From: JACQAP01 sp035275265
Lineage (GTDB): Bacteria > Pseudomonadota > Gammaproteobacteria > Burkholderiales > JACQAP01
Length of the DNA: 64,000 nt
NCBI GenBank assembly: GCA_035275265.1
Contig: DATENC010000017.1
Location: forward strand, 62,001-126,000
Reading direction: 5' to 3'
In this document: in pieces, positions 6,534 through 14,681 of the stretch
Layout of the letters: each line of letters starts with the position of its first letter
Position numbering within the stretch: position 1 is the first letter of the stretch
The notes under the pieces: model-generated
Seen by the model: only the letters and a program-made list of their open reading frames with translations
Told to the model about the DNA's origin: nothing
Database searches by the model: none
Made by a program: the position numbers and the translations under genes

Positions 6534-7930
6534 ATCGCACGCTGGTACTCGACGTGGTGGGCCTGACGCCCGCACTGCTCGCGAATGCGCCGAATCTGGG
6601 TGCGCTAGCCAAGCGGGGCGGCATGCGGGCGCTCGAGACAGTGGTGCCGGCGGTGACCACGGCGGTGCAATCCACTTTCGTCACTGGCGCGTTGCCGCGC
6701 GAACACGGTATCGTTGGCAACGGCTGGTATTTCCGCGACCTGTCCGAGATCTGGCTATGGCGCCAGTCCAACCGCCTCGTGGGCGGCGAGAAATTGTGGG
6801 ACGCGGCCCGGACCCGTGACGCGGCGTTCACCTGCGCCAAGCTGTTCTGGTGGTACAACATGTATTCGAGCGCGGACTTCGCGGTCACACCCAGGCCGAT
6901 GTATCCCGCGGACGGTCGCAAGCTTCCCGACATCCATTCCTACCCGGCCGAATTGCGCGATGAACTGCAAGGCACGCTCGGCCAGTTTCCTTTATTCCGC
7001 TTCTGGGGCCCGGCCGCGGACATCATCTCGACGCAATGGATCGGCAAGTCGGCGCTACACGTGTTCGACAAGTACAAGCCGACGCTGACGCTGGTGTACC
7101 TGCCGCACCTCGACTACAGCCTTCAGCGCCTCGGTCCGAATCATCCTGCTATCGCGCACGAGGTCGCACAAGTAGACGAGGTCTGCGGCGAGCTGATCGA
7201 TGCGGCGCAGCGGGCCGGCGCTCACGTAGTTGCGCTGTCCGAGTACGGCATCACGGAAGTGTCCAGGCCGGTGCACATCAACCGCGCACTGCGCCAGGCC
7301 GGCTGGCTGCGTGTGCGCGATGAACTCGGGCGCGACCAACTGGATGCCGGTGCTTCCGAAGCGTTTGCGGTGGCGGATCACCAGATTGCACATGTCTACG
7401 TGGCGCGCCCGGAACTGGTAGACAAAGTCGCCAATCTATTGCGTGGCTTGCCGGGTGTGGAACGTGTCCTGGACGAAGCGGGCAAGCGCGAGATGGGTGT
7501 GGATCATGCGCGCTCCGGGGAACTGGTGGCGATTGCTCGTCCGGACAGCTGGTTCACTTATTTCCATTTTCTGGACGATGCGCGCGCACCGGATTACGCG
7601 CGCACTGTGGACATTCACCGCAAACCCGGTTACGACCCGGTGGAGTTGTTCATCGATCCCGCGCTGTCGCTCCCCAAGCTGCGCATCGCGCTGCGGCTGG
7701 CGCAGAAGAAGCTCGGCATGCGCTATCTCATGGATGTAATTTCGCTCGACGCGACATTGATCAAGGGGTCGCACGGCCGTCCGACCGATCACGCGGAAGA
7801 GGGGCCGCTGTTCATCAGTTCGGCGCCGGAACTCTTCGGCGAAGGATCGGTGGCCGCCACCGCCGTGAAAAGCCTGCTGCTCGATCACGTGTTTGCAAGC
7901 AAGGCAGCGTCGGTGAGGCGTGCGGCATGA
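6530..7930 (+). CDS. Ebo-cluster type I phosphodiesterase / nucleotide pyrophosphatase (EboF-like)
   Basis: 466 residues of the alkaline-phosphatase superfamily. Metal and catalytic features are visible. Asp lies in the N-terminal LVLDVVGLTP, the Thr nucleophile region is VTTAVQSTFVTG, and REHGIVGNGWYFRD is a family hallmark. PHLDYSLQRLGP and the C-terminal GSHGRPTDHAEEGPLF supply further Asp/His metal ligands. No signal peptide is seen, so it is probably cytosolic. It would cleave phosphodiester or pyrophosphate bonds of an unknown metabolite. The start MNRTLVLDV was chosen for family length; an upstream ATG at 6476 is in frame. Its stop lies just before EboA, making it the first gene of the Ebo cluster. 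Confidence 0.82.
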   Translation: MNRTLVLDVVGLTPALLANAPNLGALAKRGGMRALETVVPAVTTAVQSTFVTGALPREHGIVGNGWYFRDLSEIWLWRQSNRLVGGEKLWDAARTRDAAFTCAKLFWWYNMYSSADFAVTPRPMYPADGRKLPDIHSYPAELRDELQGTLGQFPLFRFWGPAADIISTQWIGKSALHVFDKYKPTLTLVYLPHLDYSLQRLGPNHPAIAHEVAQVDEVCGELIDAAQRAGAHVVALSEYGITEVSRPVHINRALRQAGWLRVRDELGRDQLDAGASEAFAVADHQIAHVYVARPELVDKVANLLRGLPGVERVLDEAGKREMGVDHARSGELVAIARPDSWFTYFHFLDDARAPDYARTVDIHRKPGYDPVELFIDPALSLPKLRIALRLAQKKLGMRYLMDVISLDATLIKGSHGRPTDHAEEGPLFISSAPELFGEGSVAATAVKSLLLDHVFASKAASVRRAA

Positions 7931-7940
7931 GCGGCGGCAC

Positions 7941-8801
7941 ATGATTCCAGCGCAGGTACTTGAGCAATGGCTGATCGCCCGGCTGTCCGGCGATGCGGCG
8001 GCATGGCTGAAGAATGGGGCACAGCGACTGCGTGGCGGCGGCACCGACAAGGACCTGTACATGTCGGTGAGCCTGGTGCCGCGCAAGATCGGCAAGGCGG
8101 ACCTGGAGCTGAACGCTGCAGAACTCGGCCAAGCCACTTCGGCCCGGCCCGGCTGGGACCCTCGTGAATGGAGCTTGGACCAGGCTGCGCGCGTGCTTCT
8201 CCTGCTCGCCTCCGAAAGCGATGGAGCCACCTTCTCGCGGCGGCTGGACCAGTTGTGCGCAACCGCGGATGTCGGTGAACTCGTCGCCTTTTATCGCGGT
8301 CTACCTTTGTATCCCGACCCGACGCGACACGTGCTGCGCGCCGCCGAGGGCGTACGCACCAACATGAAAGCGGTGTTCCAGGCGGTGGCGCACCGCAATC
8401 CGTATCCGTTCGAGCAACTGGCGGAGCCGGCCTGGAACCAGATGGTGCTGAAAGCCCTGTTCATCGGCGCTACCTTGGATCCGATCATCGGTCTGGATCG
8501 CCGCGCCAATCCGGCGCTCGCGCGAATGCTCTGCGATTATGCGCACGAACGCTGGGCGGCAGGGCGGCCCGTCAGCCCGGAATTGTGGCGTTGCGTCGGA
8601 CCGCATGCCCGGGGGGAAATGCTTGCCGATTTGGGGCGCGTGCTTGAAAAGGGAACCGCTCCGGAACGCGCGGCGGCTGCACTGGCGCTTTCCAGTTCGC
8701 CCGATCCGGCGGCATCCGGGCTATTATGGACATACCCGGAACTCTCGGTCGCCGTGTCTGAAAAGAAGCTGAGCTGGCAGGCGATTGCGAATCCAGCCTG
8801 A
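7941..8801 (+). CDS. eboA: EboA domain-containing protein
   Basis: About 286 residues starting MIPAQVLEQWLIARLSG; a GTG at 7920 is in frame 21 bases upstream. It is largely helical, with no membrane segment or recognised catalytic motif. The call to EboA, the signature protein of Ebo clusters, rests on its position between the phosphodiesterase and the TatD-like hydrolase and on typical features such as SVSLVPRKIGKADL and GWDPREWSLDQAARVLLLL. Its molecular function is unknown in any organism. It ends 27 bases before the next gene. Confidence 0.8.
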   Translation: MIPAQVLEQWLIARLSGDAAAWLKNGAQRLRGGGTDKDLYMSVSLVPRKIGKADLELNAAELGQATSARPGWDPREWSLDQAARVLLLLASESDGATFSRRLDQLCATADVGELVAFYRGLPLYPDPTRHVLRAAEGVRTNMKAVFQAVAHRNPYPFEQLAEPAWNQMVLKALFIGATLDPIIGLDRRANPALARMLCDYAHERWAAGRPVSPELWRCVGPHARGEMLADLGRVLEKGTAPERAAAALALSSSPDPAASGLLWTYPELSVAVSEKKLSWQAIANPA

Positions 8802-8828
8802 CGGCACCGAAATCATCTGGAGGAAGAA

Positions 8829-9755
8829 ATGCGATTCATCGACCCCCACATCCACATGAGTGCGCGTACCACTGACGATTACGAGCGCATGGCCGCGGCC
8901 GGCATCGTCGCGATCGTCGAGCCTGCTTTCTGGTTGGGGCAGCCGCGCACGCAGGTGGGCAGCTACATCGACTACATGTCCAGCCTTGTCGGCTGGGAAC
9001 GTTTTCGTGCCGCGCAATTCGGCATTCGCCACTATTGCACAATTGGCTTGAACAGCAAGGAAGCCAACAACGAGGCGCTCGCCGAGCAGGTGCTGGAAGT
9101 GCTGCCGCGCTATCTCATGAAGGAAGGCGTGGTCGCCGTAGGTGAGATCGGCTACGACGACCAGACGCCGGTGGAGGACAAGTTTTACCGCGCGCAGTTG
9201 GCGTTGGCGAAGGAATTCGACATGCTCGTGCAGGTGCATACGCCGCACCGCGACAAGAAAAGCGGGACCACTCGCAGCATGGACGTCGCCATCGAAATGG
9301 GGATTGATCCAGAACGCCTGGTGATCGATCACAACAACGAGGAAACCGTACAGGAAGTGCTCGACCGTGGCTTTTGGGCGGCATTCACGATCTATCCGCA
9401 CACCAAAATGGGCAACGAGCGCATGGTCGAGATTGCACGCAAGTACGGATCTGATCATATCTTCATTGACTCCAGCGCCGACTGGGGCGTGTCCGACCCG
9501 CTGGCAGTGCCGAAGACTGCGCGCCTGATGCTGGAGCGCGGCATCGCCGCTAAAGACGTCAACTTGATCTGTTACGGCAACGCGCTCAAGGCCTTCGGCC
9601 AAAGCGGACAGATGAAAGAGGAGCACTGGCTCGACCCAGCGCCCATCGACCAACGCGTGCTGTTCGAAGGAAACTCGGTGTTGCGCGGCCAGGTGCCGCG
9701 CGTCGGCGAGCCGCCGGCGGTCCCGCAACACAGCGACGCAACGGTATTCAAATAA
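8829..9755 (+). CDS. eboB: EboB-like TatD-family metal-dependent hydrolase
   Basis: 308 residues of the amidohydrolase/TatD TIM-barrel type. Metal-binding motifs run in order: DPHIHMSARTTDDY (His7, His9), a Glu in VGEIGYDD, VQVHTPHRD, LVIDHNNE, and a late Asp in FIDSSADWG. The ATG has a near-ideal GGAGGAA 6 bases upstream. TatD-fold enzymes hydrolyse nucleic acid, lactone or amide bonds; the substrate of EboB is not known. It is cytosolic and is the third gene of the Ebo cluster. Confidence 0.85.
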   Translation: MRFIDPHIHMSARTTDDYERMAAAGIVAIVEPAFWLGQPRTQVGSYIDYMSSLVGWERFRAAQFGIRHYCTIGLNSKEANNEALAEQVLEVLPRYLMKEGVVAVGEIGYDDQTPVEDKFYRAQLALAKEFDMLVQVHTPHRDKKSGTTRSMDVAIEMGIDPERLVIDHNNEETVQEVLDRGFWAAFTIYPHTKMGNERMVEIARKYGSDHIFIDSSADWGVSDPLAVPKTARLMLERGIAAKDVNLICYGNALKAFGQSGQMKEEHWLDPAPIDQRVLFEGNSVLRGQVPRVGEPPAVPQHSDATVFK

Positions 9756-9787
9756 GTCGGGCAGCACACCGGTAGACGGGAAAACAG

Positions 9788-10990
9788 ATGAGCATCGAAC
9801 TGGTCAAGGCATCCGCCGAATCCGAGGCGGTCTACAACCAGGAGTTCTCGGTCCGCTACGATTACCCGGTGCATTTCACCGAGCATCTGTTCGCCCGCGA
9901 CAATCCGGTATTTGTGCAGGCGTTGGCGCGCCGCGAGCCAGGCAAGCGTCATCGCTTCGTGGTGTTCGTGGACGCCAACGTCGCCGCAAGCTGGCCGGCG
10001 TTGGTGCACGACATCGCCGCGTATGCCGAGGTGCACGCGGATTCGCTGGAGCTGGTCGGCCGTCCTGAAGTGGCATCCGGCGGCGAACAAGTGAAAAACG
10101 ACCCGGCGCTGGTCACAAGTCTGCAGCATCGACTGATGGAAATGGGCATCGACCGCCACGCGTTCGTTGTCGGTGTAGGCGGGGGTGCCTTTCTGGACAT
10201 GATCGGCTTCGTCGCCGCTACCACGCATCGCGGCATCCGCCATGTGCGAGTGCCGACTACCGTGCTCGGTCAGAACGATTCCGGCGTCGGCGTAAAAAAT
10301 GGAGTCAATGCCTTCGGCGTAAAGAACCTGCTGGGGACGTTTGCGCCACCGTTCGCGGTGCTTAACGATTTCGTCTTCCTACGCACGCTGCATCCGCGCG
10401 ACAAGATCGCCGGCGTGGCCGAAGCGGTGAAGGTATCGCTGATTCGCGACGGCCTGTTCTTCAATTGGCTCGAAGCCAACGTCGATGCGCTGCGCGACTG
10501 CGCGCCGGCTGCGATGGCGCGAATGATCCGGCGCTGCGCCGAACTGCATATGCATCAGATCGCGAACGGCGGCGATCCGTTCGAAACTGGCAGCGCACGC
10601 CCGCTCGACTACGGACACTGGTCCGCGCACAAGCTCGAGGGGCTTACGCAGCACGAATTGCGTCACGGCGAAGCGGTCGCCATCGGCCTCGCACTCGATA
10701 CGCGCTATTCGGTGCAGATCGGCATGCTGGCGGCGGGCGGCGAGGAGCGTGTGTACAAGCTCCTCAAGCGCCTGGGCTTCTACCTATGGCATCCGGCCAT
10801 GGAAACCCGCGACGACCAGGGCCGCCTGGTCATCCTGCGCGGCATCGAGGAGTTCCGTGAACACCTCGGCGGCGAACTCACCATCACTCTGTTGCGCGAC
10901 TTCGGCCGCGGCGAGGAAGTGCACCAGATGGACAATAACGAGATCCTGCATGCGATGACGTGGTTGCGCCGGCGGGAGACCGGCCAGTGA
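9788..10990 (+). CDS. eboD: EboD, 3-dehydroquinate synthase-like protein
   Basis: 400 residues of the sugar-phosphate cyclase superfamily, longer than AroB (~360). Seen features are the NAD-binding GVGGGAFLDMIGFVAATTHRG, the substrate region GQNDSGVGVKNGVN, the metal-site Glu in AGVAEAVKVSLIRDG, and His residues in DYGHWSAHKLE and LRHGEAVAIG. Housekeeping AroB usually sits with aroK. The Ebo context and the N-terminal extension mark this as the Ebo paralogue, presumably acting on a different sugar phosphate. Its stop overlaps the EboE GTG start by 4 bases. Confidence 0.85.
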   Translation: MSIELVKASAESEAVYNQEFSVRYDYPVHFTEHLFARDNPVFVQALARREPGKRHRFVVFVDANVAASWPALVHDIAAYAEVHADSLELVGRPEVASGGEQVKNDPALVTSLQHRLMEMGIDRHAFVVGVGGGAFLDMIGFVAATTHRGIRHVRVPTTVLGQNDSGVGVKNGVNAFGVKNLLGTFAPPFAVLNDFVFLRTLHPRDKIAGVAEAVKVSLIRDGLFFNWLEANVDALRDCAPAAMARMIRRCAELHMHQIANGGDPFETGSARPLDYGHWSAHKLEGLTQHELRHGEAVAIGLALDTRYSVQIGMLAAGGEERVYKLLKRLGFYLWHPAMETRDDQGRLVILRGIEEFREHLGGELTITLLRDFGRGEEVHQMDNNEILHAMTWLRRRETGQ

Positions 10991-12189
10991 GGCTCGGGGC
11001 GGACGGCAGCCACCTTACCTACTGCAGCAACATCCATGCGGGCGAGACCTGGCCCGAGGTACGGGCCAACGTCGAGCGTTTCTTTCCGGCAGTGCGCGAC
11101 CGCGTCGTGCCGGGCCAGCCATTCGGCATCGGACTGCGGCTCTCGGCGCAAGCCTCCCGGGCGCTGAGTGATCCGGCGACGCTGGAAGAGTTTCGCGACT
11201 TCCTCCGGCGCAACAAACTCTACGTTTTCACCATCAACGGTTTTCCCTACGGCAAATTTCACGGTACGCGGGTGAAGGAAGAGGTCTATCTGCCGGATTG
11301 GCGCGACGCGGAGCGGCTCCGTTATACCGACGAGCTGGCGGACCTGCTCGCCAAGCTGCTGCCGGAAGGTGTGGATGGTAGCGTTAGCACGGTGCCGGGC
11401 GCATTCAAGCCGGCGATGACCGGCAACAACGGCAGCGACGTGGAACGCATCGCCGACAACCTGTTGCGCCATGTCGCGCATCTGATCGAACTTGAAAAGC
11501 GCTCCGGGAAACGCGTCACGCTGGCGATCGAGCCGGAGCCGCATTGCTACCTGGAAACGGTGGACGAGAGCGTCGGATTTTTCCAGCGGCATCTGTTCAG
11601 CGCGCAGGCGGTGCGTCGCCTGGGCGAACTTGCCGGCTTGGAGCGGCAGGCCGCATCGGTGGCGCTGCACGACTATCTGGGCCTGTGCCTGGACCTGTGC
11701 CATGCGGCGGTGGAATTCGAGGACCCGGGCGCCTGTTTGCAGCGGCTCGAAAAAGCCGGCATCCGCGTGCACAAGATGCAGATCAGCGCAGGCCTGCGCG
11801 TCGCGGAACTGACGCCGGACGCCCTGACGGCGCTGCGCCAGTTCGATGATCCGGTTTACCTGCACCAGGTGGTAGAAGATGGCCCTAACGGTTTGCGCCG
11901 CTTCGCCGATCTGCCCGAAGCGCTGGCGACGGTAAACGGGCACGCAGCCGACCGAGAATGGCGGGTGCACTTTCACGTTCCGATTTTTCTGGACGATCTC
12001 GGCGCCTTTTCTTCGACGCGCTTCTTCATCCGCAAGATGCTCGACCGGCACCGCGTCAGTGCGATTTCGCCGCACCTCGAAGTCGAGACCTATACCTGGA
12101 ATGTGCTGCCTGCGCACCTGCAGGCAGGCGGCATGGAACAGGCCATCGCGCGCGAGCTGAACTGGGTGCGCGAGACTCTGAAGGCGTGA
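10987..12189 (+). CDS. eboE: EboE, TIM-barrel metabolite traffic protein (xylose-isomerase-like)
   Basis: 400 residues beginning MRLGADGSHLTYCSNIHAGE, the characteristic EboE opening. The GTG at 10987 overlaps the EboD stop (GTGA). It belongs to the AP-endonuclease-2/xylose-isomerase TIM-barrel superfamily. Likely metal ligands are visible in VTLAIEPEPHCYL, LGLCLDLCHAAVEF and WRVHFHVPIF. It is annotated elsewhere as a metabolite traffic protein from association with scytonemin-precursor export in cyanobacteria. The reaction is unknown. Confidence 0.85.
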   Translation: MRLGADGSHLTYCSNIHAGETWPEVRANVERFFPAVRDRVVPGQPFGIGLRLSAQASRALSDPATLEEFRDFLRRNKLYVFTINGFPYGKFHGTRVKEEVYLPDWRDAERLRYTDELADLLAKLLPEGVDGSVSTVPGAFKPAMTGNNGSDVERIADNLLRHVAHLIELEKRSGKRVTLAIEPEPHCYLETVDESVGFFQRHLFSAQAVRRLGELAGLERQAASVALHDYLGLCLDLCHAAVEFEDPGACLQRLEKAGIRVHKMQISAGLRVAELTPDALTALRQFDDPVYLHQVVEDGPNGLRRFADLPEALATVNGHAADREWRVHFHVPIFLDDLGAFSSTRFFIRKMLDRHRVSAISPHLEVETYTWNVLPAHLQAGGMEQAIARELNWVRETLKA

Positions 12190-13058
12190 AACTCGCAGTC
12201 GCACTCAAGCTGGGGCGGGTCTCCAACCTGCCGACCGTGTGGACCAACGTATTTACCGGCGTGGCACTGGCAGGTTCGGACGCTGCGGATGTGCGGCTCG
12301 CCATCCTGCTCGTTTCCCTATCGCTGTTCTACGTGGGCGGCATGTTCCTGAATGACGCCTTCGACAGTGTCTTCGACGCCAAGGCGCGTCCAGAACGGCC
12401 GATTCCGTCGGGGCACGTGAGTGCCACCCAAGTTTACATTGTTGGCTTCGGCATGCTGGTGGCTGGAGTCGGGCTTCTTGCGTGGGCAGGTTACGGATTC
12501 GAGCCTTTCACGCAATGGCGGCCGGTGCTCACGGGGATCGCGCTGGCGATTGCCATCACCTTCTACAACTGGCACCACAAGGACAATCCGCTCAGCCCGC
12601 TGGTCATGGGCGTGTGTCGATTGCTTGTCTACGTGGCCGCGGCGTTCGCGGTGACTAGCGTCCTGCCGCAAGCGTTGTTCGTCGCGGCGATCGTGCTGCT
12701 CTGTTACCTGATCGGGCTGACATACACCGCCAAGCAGGAGCATCTCGACCGCCTTGGAGCAGTCTGGCCGTTGGGTTTTCTAGCGGTACCGGTTGCCTAC
12801 GGAATCTGGGTCGCGCTGGCGCAACCGGTGACCTTGCTGCCGCTTCTGCTGTTCACGGGATGGATGCTTTACGCGCTGTGGCTGCTGCGCCGTCGTGCGA
12901 AAGGCGACGTGCCGCGCGCAGTGGTCAGTCTCATCGCCGGCATCGCGCTGCTCGATTCTGTGATCCTCGCCGGCCACGGCGCGCCTCTGCTCGCTGGGTT
13001 GGCGGTAGTGGCGTTCGTGCTGACGCTCTCTCTCCAGCGCTGGGTATCCGGCACTTAG
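12186..13058 (+). CDS. eboC: EboC, UbiA-like prenyltransferase family membrane protein
   Basis: 290 residues, about nine transmembrane helices. The GTG at 12186 overlaps the EboE stop by 4 bases and gives MKLAVALKLGRVSNLPTVWT. The first UbiA Asp motif is NDAFDSVFDAKARPERPIP, a good NDxxDxxxDxxxxpxRPI match. The second, near TYTAKQEHLDRLGA, is weaker, as in EboC proteins. UbiA enzymes attach isoprenoid chains to aromatic or other acceptors in the membrane. In Ebo clusters this member is proposed to help move or modify a metabolite at the inner membrane. It is the last gene of the cluster. Confidence 0.87.
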   Translation: MKLAVALKLGRVSNLPTVWTNVFTGVALAGSDAADVRLAILLVSLSLFYVGGMFLNDAFDSVFDAKARPERPIPSGHVSATQVYIVGFGMLVAGVGLLAWAGYGFEPFTQWRPVLTGIALAIAITFYNWHHKDNPLSPLVMGVCRLLVYVAAAFAVTSVLPQALFVAAIVLLCYLIGLTYTAKQEHLDRLGAVWPLGFLAVPVAYGIWVALAQPVTLLPLLLFTGWMLYALWLLRRRAKGDVPRAVVSLIAGIALLDSVILAGHGAPLLAGLAVVAFVLTLSLQRWVSGT

Positions 13059-13133
13059 GACTTCTGTTTTGCCACAGGTGGACACAGAGGACTAGAATTG
13101 CCCGAATCCTAGCCACCCGTCCCTGATGAAATC

Positions 13134-13394
13134 ATGATCGACGAGAAAATCAAGGTACGCGTCACCGAAACGGGTCAAATTCTGGACGTGGTGGTTCTAC
13201 AAAAGCGCGCCGAGCGGATCGTGGTTGTGCTCGGCGAGGGTGTCCACAACGTCAAGTGCGACCTGACGCCGACCCGCAACGGGATGGGCTACGCCGGCAG
13301 CGTGATGGGGCGCGAGTTGATCTACGAACGCAGCCGCGATCAGGTCCAGGCCGACATCGACAGACTCAATCCGGCCTTGAGAAAATCACGGTAA
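13134..13394 (+). CDS. Small hypothetical protein, 86 residues
   Basis: Not recognised. It encodes MIDEKIKVRVTETGQ..., a beta-rich sequence with alternating Val/Ile strands, one Cys (VKCDLTPTRNG) and no signal peptide or membrane segment. The pattern looks like a compact all-beta domain with a short C-terminal helix (RDQVQADIDRLNPALRK). It begins 75 bases after EboC on the same strand without a clear Shine-Dalgarno site. The intervening DNA contains a CACAGGTGGACACAGAGG motif like arms of the palindromic elements near 55.1 kb and 59.2 kb. It may be monocistronic or a tail gene of the Ebo operon. Confidence 0.6.
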   Translation: MIDEKIKVRVTETGQILDVVVLQKRAERIVVVLGEGVHNVKCDLTPTRNGMGYAGSVMGRELIYERSRDQVQADIDRLNPALRKSR

Positions 13395-13552
13395 GTAACT
13401 GCCGTGATGACGTGACGATCTTGATTACGTGAAAATCGCAAGTGCGTTGACGCAACGGCTGCAAAGAAGAAAGGAAGTGCGCAAGGAAAGACAAGCGCGT
13501 TCAGCGCAAATAGCTGGATTTCATTTGTTCCCATTCCCTCTTTCCTCTCGCC

Positions 13553-13582
13553 CCTCATCACCCGTCACTAGTCACCAGTCAC
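13553..13582. repeat. Degenerate CGTCAC-type short tandem repeat
   Basis: CATCACCCGTCACTAGTCACCAGTCAC (within these positions) is four degenerate copies of a 7-8 base unit TCACYxG. It lies between the 86-residue protein and the 3' end of the EAL protein. A related purine-rich array is at 16496-16530. The flanking 13395-13552 holds no recognised gene. Confidence 0.5.
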
Positions 13583-13589
13583 GGCATTT

Positions 13590-14450
13590 TCAAATCGGTT
13601 TTACCGGCGATATCTGGAATCCCTGAGCAAAATCTATTTTTGCCTGACGCAAGTTCTGCAGCATCTGGCCGCTTTCAACATGCTCGACGATGGTCTTGAT
13701 TCCCAATGTCTGGCACATTTTGCTGATTTCGGAGAGCTTGGCCAGGCTCACGCTTATGGCGCTAATCTTGACGAAGTTCGGTGTTAGAACCTTCAGTTGT
13801 GAAAACGACGCCTTGCTCCCGTCAAAGCCGGAAAGGGTAAGGGGGCAGTGAAATGGGCGGACCTCAGTCATCAGTTTCCGCACCGGCGCCTCGTGTGCAA
13901 TGGCGCTTTCCAGTGAAACCTCGAACCCAAGAGCCCCATTGGACAAATACGAGTCGCTGATGTACTTGCGCACGTACTTGCCATACTCCGGGTCATTCAA
14001 CGTTGCGTCTGAAAGATTGACGTTGCTCCGGGGTACCGCCCAATCCGGTTTGACGATGAGCGCGCTGCGAACCCAACGCGCCAGCCGATTCGCCACCCAG
14101 CGGTCGAGATACGGCAGCAACTTGCACTCGTCGAGAACGGGGAAGAAACTCCCCGGAGGAAGCAGTTTTGCATCCTCTTCCTTGAAGCGGACAAAGATTT
14201 CCTGGAACCGCCGCTCCCCGCTTTTTGGCGCAACCGGCATGATGGGCTGCGCGTACAGGACGAATTCGTCCTGCTGAAGCGCCGCTATAAGGCGATCGAC
14301 GAGATACTTCGGCGGTTCCAGCTCTTTGGCCATTTTGATGGTTCCGTTCGCGTATCGAGAACGCGGACTGATAGACGCGTCGCAAGCAGGTTTCGATCGG
14401 GGTAACGCTGCTTTGGGACGAACTGCACTGATCCGTTCCAGGAAACTCAT
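13590..14450 (-). CDS. Degenerate EAL-domain protein
   Basis: 286 residues; an internal ATG at 14333 would remove 39 poorly conserved residues. The fold of an EAL c-di-GMP phosphodiesterase can be followed: LYAQPIMP, NVNLSDATL, LGFEVSLESAI, FVKISAISVSLAKL, IVEHVESGQMLQNL, FAQGFQISPVKP. The catalytic signatures are changed. EALxR is replaced by EIFVRF, DDFG by SGFDGS, and the usual AEGVE by VEHVE. It therefore probably binds c-di-GMP or acts as a protein-interaction domain rather than hydrolysing it. No GGDEF, PAS or membrane segment is present. It is monocistronic, converging on the 86-residue gene. Confidence 0.8.
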   Translation of the reverse strand: MSFLERISAVRPKAALPRSKPACDASISPRSRYANGTIKMAKELEPPKYLVDRLIAALQQDEFVLYAQPIMPVAPKSGERRFQEIFVRFKEEDAKLLPPGSFFPVLDECKLLPYLDRWVANRLARWVRSALIVKPDWAVPRSNVNLSDATLNDPEYGKYVRKYISDSYLSNGALGFEVSLESAIAHEAPVRKLMTEVRPFHCPLTLSGFDGSKASFSQLKVLTPNFVKISAISVSLAKLSEISKMCQTLGIKTIVEHVESGQMLQNLRQAKIDFAQGFQISPVKPI

Positions 14451-14681
14451 CCGAAAAATAGCCTACTGGACGCACTGTTGGCAATCCCTATGCTACCCAC
14501 AGTGTGGAGCACATCGCGACACAGTGTCGAGCTCCTGCGCCATGCGGTACTCGCGCAGCACGGTTTGCCGTCCCTGCATCCTTCATCCTTGCCCTGCGCC
14601 AGTCGGGTAAAATCGCGCAGTCTGTCCAAAAATTAATGGCTGCAGCCAGTGAGCCCCAGCCTCAAGAGGAGAGTTCAGATC

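Noticed and set aside
10780..12204. 474-codon minus-strand frame opposite eboE
   Set aside because: Shadow of eboD/eboE coding sequence in GC-rich DNA; the plus strand has clear Ebo motifs and 4-base overlaps.
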